Of a stretch of 8,033 nucleotides of DNA, positions 1 through 5,399 are shown piece after piece (position 1 is the first letter of the stretch; each line of letters begins with the position of its first letter). The stretch comes from Tigheibacillus jepli (lineage in GTDB: Bacteria > Bacillota > Bacilli > Bacillales > Amphibacillaceae), in NCBI RefSeq assembly GCF_030732005.1, contig NZ_JAROCA010000093.1, positions 1-8,033 of the forward strand. The letters are read 5' to 3'. Under the pieces are notes generated by a model. The model had not been told where the DNA came from, did not search any database, and was given only the letters and a program-made list of their open reading frames with translations. The translations under genes and the position numbers were made by a program.

Positions 1-121
1 TGTAATTTTGGCTGTATTTTCTGCCACCATACGTGGTTAACATTGTAACTATTTACACAGGATTTGGGACTTGACTTATTTTGGAGGCTTTTTCTATTCT
101 GCCTCTTCCTCTTTACAATTT
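1..121. other. Left edge, no gene assigned
   Basis: This stretch lies downstream of the leftward promoter at 122-165, so it probably holds the 5' leader, and perhaps the first codons, of a gene that continues outside the window. Leftward ATG codons occur at 43-41 and 30-28, and both frames stay open to the edge, but neither has a Shine-Dalgarno sequence and the peptides are too short to recognise. No rightward gene end could be assigned either. Confidence 0.4.
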
Positions 122-165
122 TAGTATAGCTTTGTTTTGGGTAATTTAAATTGACAGAAATCAAG
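122..165 (-). promoter_or_regulatory. Leftward promoter with FNR-like box (copy B)
   Basis: Read leftward, this has TTGATTTCTGTCAA at 164-151, one mismatch from the classical FNR consensus TTGAT-N4-ATCAA, and a -10 hexamer TATACT at 128-123. The box is centred 29.5 bases from the first base of the -10. That puts it near -41.5 if transcription starts seven bases past the -10, the class II activator position. The layout repeats that of the ATPase promoter at 2172-2215: blocks of 7, 7 and 8 identical bases with identical spacing, and unrelated sequence in the spacers. It should drive a gene beyond the left edge. Which CRP/FNR protein binds is not visible here. Confidence 0.6.
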
Positions 166-224
166 TTTTGCAAATGAGTAGAAGCAATCTATTTTTTGGT
201 GAGAATACTTTTTTATTGTATGTG

Positions 225-2132
225 TTAAGCAGCCTTTGCTAATTTTTCTGCCTTTACCCTTTCTTCTGGTTTAACACGTTTCCCTCCCAAATGGTATCTC
301 AACAATCTCATACCATTTAGGATAACAATCAAGATACTTGCTTCGTGAACCAACATCCCAATTGACATATTCATCCACTTGCTAAATAGTAAGCTAGCAA
401 GCAAGACCAGTACCACGCCGATTGCAATGGAAATGTTTTGTTTCATGTTTCTTGCAGTTGCTTTTGTTAAGCCTAATGCGTGTGGCAAGCGGCTGAAGTC
501 AGCGTTCATCAAGACGACATCAGACGTTTCAATCGCGACGTCTGTTCCACTTCCCATAGCAATCCCGATATCCGCCAAAGCTAATGAAGGACTGTCATTA
601 ACTCCATCACCAACAAAAGCTACAATTTGACCTTTTGCTTGCAATTTTTCAATATAAGCAGATTTTTCATCCGGTAACATATGGCCATGTGCTTCAGTCA
701 ACCCAAGTTCACGAGCAACTAAATCAACTGTTCCTTGATTGTCCCCTGAAAGAACGACTAGGTTTTTCACACCTAAATTTTTTAGCTTTTGAAGATCTTG
801 TTTCACACCTGGACGAATTTGGTCCCGAATCCCCATTAGAGCTTTCAGTTGTCCGTCTATGGCAGTTAGAACAAGGGAATTGCCATTACTTTCAAAGCGT
901 TTGATGTCTTTTTTTGCTTTTTCGTTTCGTGCAACATTTTCTTTTTCCATTAAAGCTTCGTTACCAACGGCGATACGATGACCATTCACTTTTGCAACAA
1001 TCCCGCCGCCTTTAACTACTTCGGTTTCTTTTACTGTTGAGAAATTGGTCTCGCCAATGTATTGCAGGACTGCGTTTGCCAATGGATGGTCCGATTCACG
1101 TTCCACACTAGCCAATAATCCCAGAACTTCCTCAGTGTTTTTGCCGTAGAATATTTTCTCTGCTACTTCAAGGTTACCTACTGTCAATGTTCCTGTCTTA
1201 TCAAAAACGATTGTATCTACTTTACGAAAATCATTGATGACTTCACTGCCTTTTAAGAGTACACCATGACGTGCACCATTTCCGATACCGGCAACGTTGG
1301 ATACTGGTACGCCGATAACTAATGCTCCAGGGCATCCTAGAACTAAAATAGTAATGGCAAGTTCAATATCTCTTGAGAACAGCCAAACAATCACACCGAG
1401 GATTAAAACTGCTGGCGTATAATATTTCGAAAATCTATCGATAAAACGTTCTGCTTCTGATTTGGAATCTTGAGCTTCTTCCACTAGTTCGATAATTTTA
1501 CCAAATGTTGTGTCTTCCCCGACGCGGTCAGCGCGAATTTGCATTGTTCCATTTTCTAAAATGCTTCCTGCAAAAACTTCAGAATCAATCGTTTTACTTA
1601 CTGGAACTGATTCACCGGTGATACTAGATTCATTGATATGACCTTCACCGAACAATACAGTGCCGTCCACAGGGACTTTCGCGCCGGTTTTGACCAGCAG
1701 AATATCACCTTCGTCTACCTCATCGACATCTATTTCTTCAAAATTTCCATTTTCCATTTGTTTCAAGGCACTTTCTGGTACCAACTCAGTCAATTCCTTG
1801 ATAGCGGAACGTGTTTTGTTCAAGGTGCGTTGTTCCAAGTAAGAACCGAATAGGAATAAGAAGGTGACGATCGCCGATTCTTCATAGTTTTGAATCATTA
1901 ATGCACCTATCACAGCAATAGTGACTAAAATATCAATACTAATAACCCTTACTTTGAATGCCTGATATGCTTGGATAGCAATCGGTGCTACACCAAGAAT
2001 GGACGCAATGACGAGCGACCAATTGAAAATTACCAAGCTTTCTAAAGCAAATCTGCCAAAGAATCCGAACACAATTAAAAGCGCGCTAATAAGTGTAATT
2101 TGATTTTTCTTGCCTACTATATATCTTTGCAT
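225..2132 (-). CDS. Heavy-metal translocating P1B-type ATPase, CPG-motif variant
   Basis: This is an integral membrane ATPase of 635 residues that should move a divalent or soft metal ion, most likely out of the cell. The start is the ATG at 2132, preceded by GGAGGG with seven bases between; an upstream in-frame ATG at 2210 has no such site and lies inside the promoter. The protein begins directly with membrane helices (about 10-100) and has no N-terminal CxxC metal-binding domain. Key sites are TGES at 172-175 (actuator), CPG at 267-269 (metal-path helix), DKTGT with phosphorylated Asp311, the HP pair at 349-350 typical of P1B pumps, GDGVND at 508-513, and a last helix pair around HEAS (596-599) and NGMRLLR. 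CPG replaces the usual CPC or SPC. HEAS recalls the HEGGT motif of P1B-4 cobalt/iron pumps, while the rest is CadA/ZosA-like, so the substrate (Zn, Cd, Co or Fe) is open. No terminator hairpin follows the gene. Confidence 0.93.
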   Translation of the reverse strand: MQRYIVGKKNQITLISALLIVFGFFGRFALESLVIFNWSLVIASILGVAPIAIQAYQAFKVRVISIDILVTIAVIGALMIQNYEESAIVTFLFLFGSYLEQRTLNKTRSAIKELTELVPESALKQMENGNFEEIDVDEVDEGDILLVKTGAKVPVDGTVLFGEGHINESSITGESVPVSKTIDSEVFAGSILENGTMQIRADRVGEDTTFGKIIELVEEAQDSKSEAERFIDRFSKYYTPAVLILGVIVWLFSRDIELAITILVLGCPGALVIGVPVSNVAGIGNGARHGVLLKGSEVINDFRKVDTIVFDKTGTLTVGNLEVAEKIFYGKNTEEVLGLLASVERESDHPLANAVLQYIGETNFSTVKETEVVKGGGIVAKVNGHRIAVGNEALMEKENVARNEKAKKDIKRFESNGNSLVLTAIDGQLKALMGIRDQIRPGVKQDLQKLKNLGVKNLVVLSGDNQGTVDLVARELGLTEAHGHMLPDEKSAYIEKLQAKGQIVAFVGDGVNDSPSLALADIGIAMGSGTDVAIETSDVVLMNADFSRLPHALGLTKATARNMKQNISIAIGVVLVLLASLLFSKWMNMSIGMLVHEASILIVILNGMRLLRYHLGGKRVKPEERVKAEKLAKAA

Positions 2133-2158
2133 TTTGCTTCCCTCCAGAATTTTGTTAT

Positions 2159-2194
2159 TTATTGATAATCCTAGTATAGGATGTTTATCAATAA
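2159..2194. promoter_or_regulatory. Long dyad over the ATPase -10 region
   Basis: Two perfect ten-base arms, TTATTGATAA (2159-2168) and TTATCAATAA (2185-2194), enclose a second perfect dyad, ATCCTA-gta-TAGGAT (2168-2182). The -10 hexamer (minus strand TATACT, 2178-2173) lies at the centre, so a protein bound here would block RNA polymerase. The matching promoter at 122-165 lacks this dyad, so any repressor would act on the ATPase alone. It does not clearly match the ArsR/CadC, Fur, Zur or PerR consensus as I know them. It may be a metal-sensor operator, which is inference. Confidence 0.45.
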
Positions 2195-2215
2195 CTGAAA
2201 TTGATTCCAATCAAG
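2172..2215 (-). promoter_or_regulatory. ATPase promoter with perfect FNR-like box (copy A)
   Basis: On the minus strand the sequence contains TTGATTGGAATCAA (2214-2201), a perfect match to TTGAT-N4-ATCAA and itself a six-base-arm palindrome. TATACT follows at 2178-2173. The box centre falls near -41.5 from the expected start at about 2166, the position used by class II activators. There is no good -35 hexamer at 16-18 bases, as expected of an activator-dependent promoter. The leader from there to the ATG at 2132 is about 34 bases. Confidence 0.65.
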
Positions 2216-2597
2216 TGACTTCCTATTTTTGTTTCTGACTAAAGCTACTTTCATTTAATAATCGGGGGAAGGTGTGCTTCAGTGCGTTATAAAAATGCCT
2301 GCAGCGTCATTCTAGGCGCAACCGTAGTACCTGGATAAGCGGAATGAAAACGTAACAGCATGATGGGTTTTGTATACTACTGAGGGATTTATTATTTTCA
2401 TCTATCATTAAGTGGAGAAAGACAACAGCGGAAGAAGGTGGGAAGAGGTAAGTCGTTGTATAGCATTTCTATTATTACTTGTTAGGTTCAATCACTCGCG
2501 TGTTACATCGATTGATTGGATGGATTATAATCGGTGGAAAAGGGGAAATTATTTATCAAAAAGGTTTGTTTTGAATCATACAAAAAAAGGAGAATTG
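2216..2597. other. Intergenic region, no convincing gene
   Basis: No reading frame here has both a start codon with a ribosome binding site and a sensible protein; the GTG-started frame from 2412 has neither. A TATAAT hexamer occurs at 2526-2531 with only a weak -35 upstream, and could serve the tiny ORF at 2598. A GC-richer patch at about 2262-2345 has no clear structure. I see nothing else. Confidence 0.5.
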
Positions 2598-2657
2598 ATG
2601 GTAAAAGAAAATTTCTACATAAATGCATGGAAAAAAGGGATATATTTACTTTGCTAA
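2598..2657 (+). CDS. Possible 19-residue small ORF
   Basis: The ATG at 2598 follows AAGGAG by five bases, a strong ribosome binding site, and the frame runs 19 codons to TAA at 2655-2657. The peptide (MVKENFYINAWKKGIYLLC) is basic and slightly amphipathic. It overlaps the tail of the convergent 62-residue gene by four bases. I do not recognise it. It may be a chance ORF after a chance AAGGAG, a leader peptide, or the stub of a decayed gene. Confidence 0.22.
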   Translation: MVKENFYINAWKKGIYLLC

Positions 2658-2842
2658 TCGGTTTCCTGTTTCGATTTTTGTTGGTTGACGATTGGGTAAT
2701 TATTTCGTTTTGCCAAGGCTGCTTTTAATAGTTGAATGTCTTCCAAAATGAATGACCGTATCCTTGTATCTTTACAACGCAAAAATTCCTTTTTCAATCG
2801 GTGGATTTCCGATAAAAAAATTGATTGCTCTGTCCTGTTCAT
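2654..2842 (-). CDS. Small conserved-looking protein of unknown function
   Basis: A 62-residue protein whose ATG at 2842 is preceded by AAGGAG with eight bases between, a near-ideal ribosome binding site that makes this a real gene. It has no signal peptide, membrane helix or cysteine pair; the single Cys is at 23. It is rich in Lys, Arg and Glu and appears mostly helical: charged segments at about 5-22 and 27-46 (RSFILEDIQLLKAALAKR) could form a helical hairpin, followed by a polar tail rich in Gln and Lys. The size and charge recall small regulatory or RNA-associated proteins of Bacillaceae, but no family could be assigned. It is monocistronic, with about 250 bases of non-coding DNA upstream before the GC-rich repeat begins. 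Confidence 0.6.
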   Translation of the reverse strand: MNRTEQSIFLSEIHRLKKEFLRCKDTRIRSFILEDIQLLKAALAKRNNYPIVNQQKSKQETD

Positions 2843-3163
2843 ATTCTAATCTCCTTCATTAGCCATATATTTAGTTTTCTTTTCCCAGGTGAAATACATT
2901 GTAAACTATCATTTTAAAAATAAAAATAATTTTCTCAACTTTCTCAGTTGGTTTTTGCCGGTTTCACCTACAGGGCAGTTGTCATTTGAGAAGACTTAAT
3001 ATCTTTCTTGACAAAGGATATGAAAATTCTCCTGTACTCACTATAGTCCTCGCATTCGAATGCTGTACTCCGAAAAACATTGCATTTTCATAAATTGAAA
3101 CACAAAGTAGGAATTAAATGCGAATTGGCGAAAACGTCATGTGCTGATTCAAATAGCCACTCC

Positions 3164-3268
3164 GGAAAAACACTGCGCTTTCCGTGGGCGGCTGATGAGC
3201 CTCCTCGTGCTTCGCACTGCGGGGTCTCATCAAGTCCTCTACTCCCACAGGAGTCTCCGTGTTTTTCC
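3164..3268. repeat. GC-rich structured intergenic repeat element, left part
   Basis: The element is bounded by perfect ten-base inverted arms, GGAAAAACAC (3164-3173) and GTGTTTTTCC (3259-3268). Inside, GTGGG (3184-3188) pairs with CCCAC (3244-3248). At the centre is a long hairpin: TGATGAG (3193-3199) with CTCATCA (3226-3232), CTCC with GGGG, and GTGC-ttc-GCAC at the tip, giving a nested cruciform-like fold. Base composition differs sharply from the AT-rich flanks. I recall closely similar sequence dispersed between genes of Bacillus halodurans and Oceanobacillus-like genomes, where it is often mis-annotated as short hypothetical proteins. Its role is unknown. Confidence 0.65.
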
Positions 3269-3365
3269 TCCGTTTGTTTTCCGTTTCCGCCAATCCTGGA
3301 GCTTTCCAATTATGCGAAATAGAAATGGTTTTTTGTCATTAGTCATACCAGTCCGGGTGAGTGGC

Positions 3366-3407
3366 GGGCCGTGCCTGCGGAAAGTATCCGCCCGGAGCGA
3401 CCCCGGG
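3366..3407. repeat. GC-rich hairpins, probable right part of the same element
   Basis: GCGGA (3377-3381) pairs with TCCGC (3387-3391) around a five-base loop, and CCCGG (3391-3395) pairs with CCGGG (3403-3407). The two stems share base 3391, so they abut or compete. The motif TGCGGAAAG...TCCGCC followed by GGAGCG resembles the distal end of the dispersed Bacillaceae repeat that begins at about 3164. The element would then span roughly 3160-3410, with an AT-rich interior at about 3300-3345. Confidence 0.45.
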
Positions 3408-3423
3408 ACGGTGGCATCAGCAA

Positions 3424-3479
3424 TGCTATTGGACAATTACACCTAGCTGCCTTGTTGCATTTTATTTCAATAGCAACAA
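3424..3479. repeat. Overlapping inverted repeats
   Basis: TGCTATTG (3424-3431) is inverted as CAATAGCA (3468-3475), and TTGTTGC (3452-3458) is inverted as GCAACAA (3473-3479). The two right arms overlap, so the stems are mutually exclusive if transcribed. There is no U-tract and no adjacent gene start. Confidence 0.35.
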
Positions 3480-3513
3480 CTTGATGATGATGCCCTTAAG
3501 AAAAACGTTCAAA

Positions 3514-3557
3514 AGTGAGTCAAAAGGCAATGATCGTAGTGAGCTAAGGCAGTGATC
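3514..3557. repeat. Short imperfect tandem repeat
   Basis: Two copies of an AGTGAG-(T/C)...AAGGCA...TGATC unit lie side by side: 3514-3535 (22 bases) and 3538-3557 (20 bases), separated by GT. Two bases are deleted in the second unit. Similar purine-rich units (GTGAGCTAAGG) are familiar to me as non-coding tandem repeats in Bacillaceae, but I cannot confirm that here. Confidence 0.4.
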
Positions 3558-3691
3558 AACTATATCGAGATTTGCCAGCCTACTTTAACCTGTGAAAGTT
3601 GCGTAATTTTGTTTATTTTAAATAAGGAACCCTAGATGATTATTTGCGCTTGTGCGCCATGAAGTCCTGTAAATCATTGTTGTAAATACAA

Positions 3692-3717
3692 GGCTAGGGA
3701 CCGTTTTGCCCCTAGCC
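3692..3717 (-). terminator. Rho-independent terminator of the sugar transporter
   Basis: Perfect eight-base arms GGCTAGGG (3692-3699) and CCCTAGCC (3710-3717) enclose a ten-base loop, 14 bases past the stop codon. Reading leftward, the stem is followed by TTGTATTT, a moderate T-rich tail. Confidence 0.8.
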
Positions 3718-3730
3718 CCTTCATCATCCG

Positions 3731-5092
3731 TTACGATTGCGCATTTTTCGCTGATGTACGCTTGCGCAGCTCTGCTTCAATTTCTTCCAAGCTTCTGCTG
3801 CGTGTTTCTGGCAAAAATTTGATAACAAAGATCAGCGCTGCAATACCGATCACGGCAAAGACAAGAAATACTTCGCCGATTCCCAATGCATCTGACAGCA
3901 GTGGGAAAAATTGCGCAACAAGCAGACTGCCGATTGATAATACCAATGCAGCAATTCCAGTTGCAGCTCCACGGGCGCGCATTGGGAATAATTCCGGCAG
4001 CATCACCCACAAAATTGGTCCCCACGTAAATGCAAAGAAAATAATAAACAACGTGAGGCATGCCACAATAATCCACGCGCCAAAGCTTGTATCCAGTCCA
4101 ATCGTCCAAATTAGCAAAGCCATGATGATCAACGCTGCCACCATACCAATGTTGCCAGTAACAAGTAGCTTTTTGCGATCAATTTTATCAATAATCATGA
4201 TGGCAAAAATGGTGACAATGACGTTGACGGAACCGATTCCAACTGTGCCCAAAATAGCTGTTGCATCACCAAGTCCTGCTTCACTGAAAATCGTTGGCGC
4301 ATAATAAATAATAGCGTTGATACCAATGATTTGTTGGAATAAAGCGAAGCAGCAGCCGACGATCAGTGTAGGACGCAGCCAGGAAGACGATAGAACCTTC
4401 CATGTGCTGTCTGATAGCTCATTAATCTCCCGCATTTCCTGAATCTCAGCATCAATATCTGCTGGTTTTCTCGTCAATTTCAGCACACTACGTGCTGCGG
4501 CTTCACTTCTATGCTCCAATAGCCACCGTGGGCTTTCCGGCATGAAAATCACGCCAATCATTAGGATGAGTGACGGCACGACAGCAAGCCCTACCATCCA
4601 GCGCCAGCCTTCAATTGGCGCAAATGCATAGTTTACTAGATATGATGCTAATATGCCAATTGTAATCATTAGCTGGTTTAATGAACTCAGCGATCCGCGC
4701 TGATTTGTCGGTGCCATTTCAGATAAATAGACAGGAACAATCGCAGTCGATCCACCGACAGCCAGTCCAATAATTAACCGACCAACAACGAGTGTAGCCA
4801 TATTCGTTGCTGAAGCGAGCACCAAGGCACCAACGATAAAAATAATTGCGACCATAAATACAACCCTGCGTCTACCGAAGCGGTCAGAAAGCGGACCACT
4901 GAAACCAGAACCCAAAATAGCCCCAAATAGCATGGAGCTGACGACTAACCCTTCTGTGAAGCTTGTTAGTGGAATGTCGTCTTTAATGAATAACAATGCC
5001 CCGGAAATGACTCCCATGTCATAGCCATACAGGAGACCACCCAAAGCACCGAGGAAAAATATCAATTTTTTACTGACAATCTTGCTAGCCAT
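3731..5092 (-). CDS. Sugar/proton symporter, major facilitator superfamily (CsbC/YncC-like)
   Basis: A 453-residue, 12-helix membrane protein of the MFS sugar porter family. Visible signatures are GALGGLLYGYD in helix 1 (15-25), DRFGRRR after helix 2 (70-76), PVYLSEMAP (120-128), PESPRWL at the end of helix 6 (185-191), QQIIGINAIIYYAPTIF in helix 7 (253-269), WGPILWVMLPELFP (357-370), and PETRSRSLEEIE at the C-terminus. It most resembles Bacillus CsbC and YncC. The family imports pentoses, hexoses or inositol with protons, so the substrate here is not determined. I chose the ATG at 5092 because CsbC begins about eight residues before the same helix and because it follows the stop of an upstream ORF by one base (TAATATG). 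In-frame alternatives are ATG 5104 and GTG 5122, with weak ribosome binding sites. The gene stands alone, diverges from the queuosine operon and ends at a hairpin terminator. Confidence 0.9.
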   Translation of the reverse strand: MASKIVSKKLIFFLGALGGLLYGYDMGVISGALLFIKDDIPLTSFTEGLVVSSMLFGAILGSGFSGPLSDRFGRRRVVFMVAIIFIVGALVLASATNMATLVVGRLIIGLAVGGSTAIVPVYLSEMAPTNQRGSLSSLNQLMITIGILASYLVNYAFAPIEGWRWMVGLAVVPSLILMIGVIFMPESPRWLLEHRSEAAARSVLKLTRKPADIDAEIQEMREINELSDSTWKVLSSSWLRPTLIVGCCFALFQQIIGINAIIYYAPTIFSEAGLGDATAILGTVGIGSVNVIVTIFAIMIIDKIDRKKLLVTGNIGMVAALIIMALLIWTIGLDTSFGAWIIVACLTLFIIFFAFTWGPILWVMLPELFPMRARGAATGIAALVLSIGSLLVAQFFPLLSDALGIGEVFLVFAVIGIAALIFVIKFLPETRSRSLEEIEAELRKRTSAKNAQS

Positions 5093-5093
5093 A

Positions 5094-5207
5094 TTACCTA
5101 TCATTCCTTTCAAAAACCTCACACCTGCCTACGTTGTATTCGCTTTCATCCACAGTGTGTAAAATAAACTGCTGAACGACGAGGACGGAGAAAAAATCGT
5201 TCTTCAT
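5094..5207 (-). CDS. Possible 37-residue leader ORF coupled to the transporter
   Basis: The ATG at 5207 follows AAAGGA by nine bases, a better ribosome binding site than any transporter start candidate has. The frame encodes 37 residues (MKNDFFSVLVVQQFILHTV, then a charged tail) and stops with TAA at 5096-5094, one base before the transporter ATG at 5092. This spacing suggests translational coupling: ribosomes finishing the leader could re-initiate on the transporter. The peptide is not recognised. If the transporter really starts at GTG 5122 or ATG 5104, this would be an out-of-frame overlap and probably fortuitous. Confidence 0.35.
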   Translation of the reverse strand: MKNDFFSVLVVQQFILHTVDESEYNVGRCEVFERNDR

Positions 5208-5280
5208 AGTAATGTATCCTTTTTGGAGAGAGCTGAAACCGATAAGTATGGCGCAATCATGTTGTAATTGCTGCAGACAC

Positions 5281-5296
5281 ATCAAAACGATTTGAT
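5281..5296. promoter_or_regulatory. LacI-family-like operator upstream of the sugar transporter
   Basis: ATCAAA-acga-TTTGAT is a palindrome with a CG pair at its centre, the shape typical of LacI/GalR-family operators. Aligned to the CcpA cre consensus TGNAANCGNWNNCA it matches except at the outer G and C, so it is a degenerate cre or the site of a dedicated regulator. It lies about 75 bases upstream of the leader ORF and 30 bases from the queC promoter. Control of sugar uptake is the natural reading, but no convincing leftward promoter could be placed beside it. Confidence 0.4.
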
Positions 5297-5309
5297 ACAA
5301 AATAAATTT

Positions 5310-5341
5310 TTGCTTAAAAAGATAGAAATTTCGTATATACT
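5310..5341 (+). promoter_or_regulatory. Promoter of the queuosine operon
   Basis: TTGCTT (5310-5315) is spaced 18 bases from TATATA (5334-5339), with an overlapping TATACT at 5336-5341. Either -10 would start transcription at about 5346-5349, exactly at the 5' edge of the preQ1 aptamer. The position relative to the riboswitch is the strongest support. Confidence 0.55.
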
Positions 5342-5348
5342 GTTATAT

Positions 5349-5390
5349 AGAGGGTTCGAAACCATCCCCTCTTTAAAAAAAACTAGGAGG
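5349..5390 (+). ncRNA. preQ1 riboswitch, type I (preQ1-I)
   Basis: The aptamer senses pre-queuosine1 and shuts off the que genes. Stem P1 is AGAGG (5349-5353) with CCTCT (5368-5372). The loop begins GUUCGAAACC, and the A-rich tail ends AAAACUAGG, matching the compact preQ1-I pattern of AGAGGUUC, CCCUCU and AAAAAACUA. The tail should fold back into the loop: CC at 5362-5363 can pair with GG at 5386-5387, completing the H-type pseudoknot. Those G residues are part of the Shine-Dalgarno AGGAGG (5385-5390) of queC, and there is no separate terminator stem before the ATG at 5400. Control is therefore most likely translational, by hiding the ribosome binding site. Confidence 0.93.
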
Positions 5391-5399
5391 AAATAGATC

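Larger units (their letters stand above)
2843..3691. other. Long intergenic region carrying repeats
   Basis: About 850 bases without a supportable gene. Several short frames cross it on both strands between 3080 and 3555, but they lie on the GC-rich repeat, overlap each other and lack ribosome binding sites. It holds an eight-base inverted repeat (AGGTGAAA 2887-2894, TTTCACCT 2962-2969), a perfect 12-base palindrome GCATTCGAATGC (3052-3063), the GC-rich element at 3164-3407, and small repeats at 3424-3557. An isolated TTGACA at 3009-3014 has no matching -10. Confidence 0.6.

Noticed and set aside
2133..2210. Extended N-terminus of the metal ATPase (26 extra residues)
   Set aside because: The upstream ATG has no ribosome binding site and lies within the promoter/FNR-box region; the ATG at 2132 has GGAGGG at good spacing.
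2412..2728. Rightward GTG-started reading frames between the ATPase and the small gene
   Set aside because: No ribosome binding sites, overlapping each other and the convergent 62-residue gene, with low-complexity translations; only the short ATG frame at 2598 has a plausible start.
3080..3555. Several 60-100 residue reading frames on both strands
   Set aside because: They all lie on or beside the GC-rich repeat element, overlap in different frames and lack ribosome binding sites; they are a by-product of the repeat's base composition.
3514..3557. CRISPR-like array
   Set aside because: Only two imperfect copies with a two-base separation and no spacers, so it is a simple tandem repeat.
3762..4304. 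180-residue rightward frame opposite the sugar transporter
   Set aside because: Antisense shadow of a clear 12-helix transporter, rich in Ser/Ile/Asn as expected from reversed hydrophobic codons, with no start signals.
5281..5296. FNR-like box in the transporter/que intergenic region
   Set aside because: The half-sites are inverted relative to the FNR consensus (ATCAA first, TTGAT last), so it is not a third member of the pair near the ATPase.
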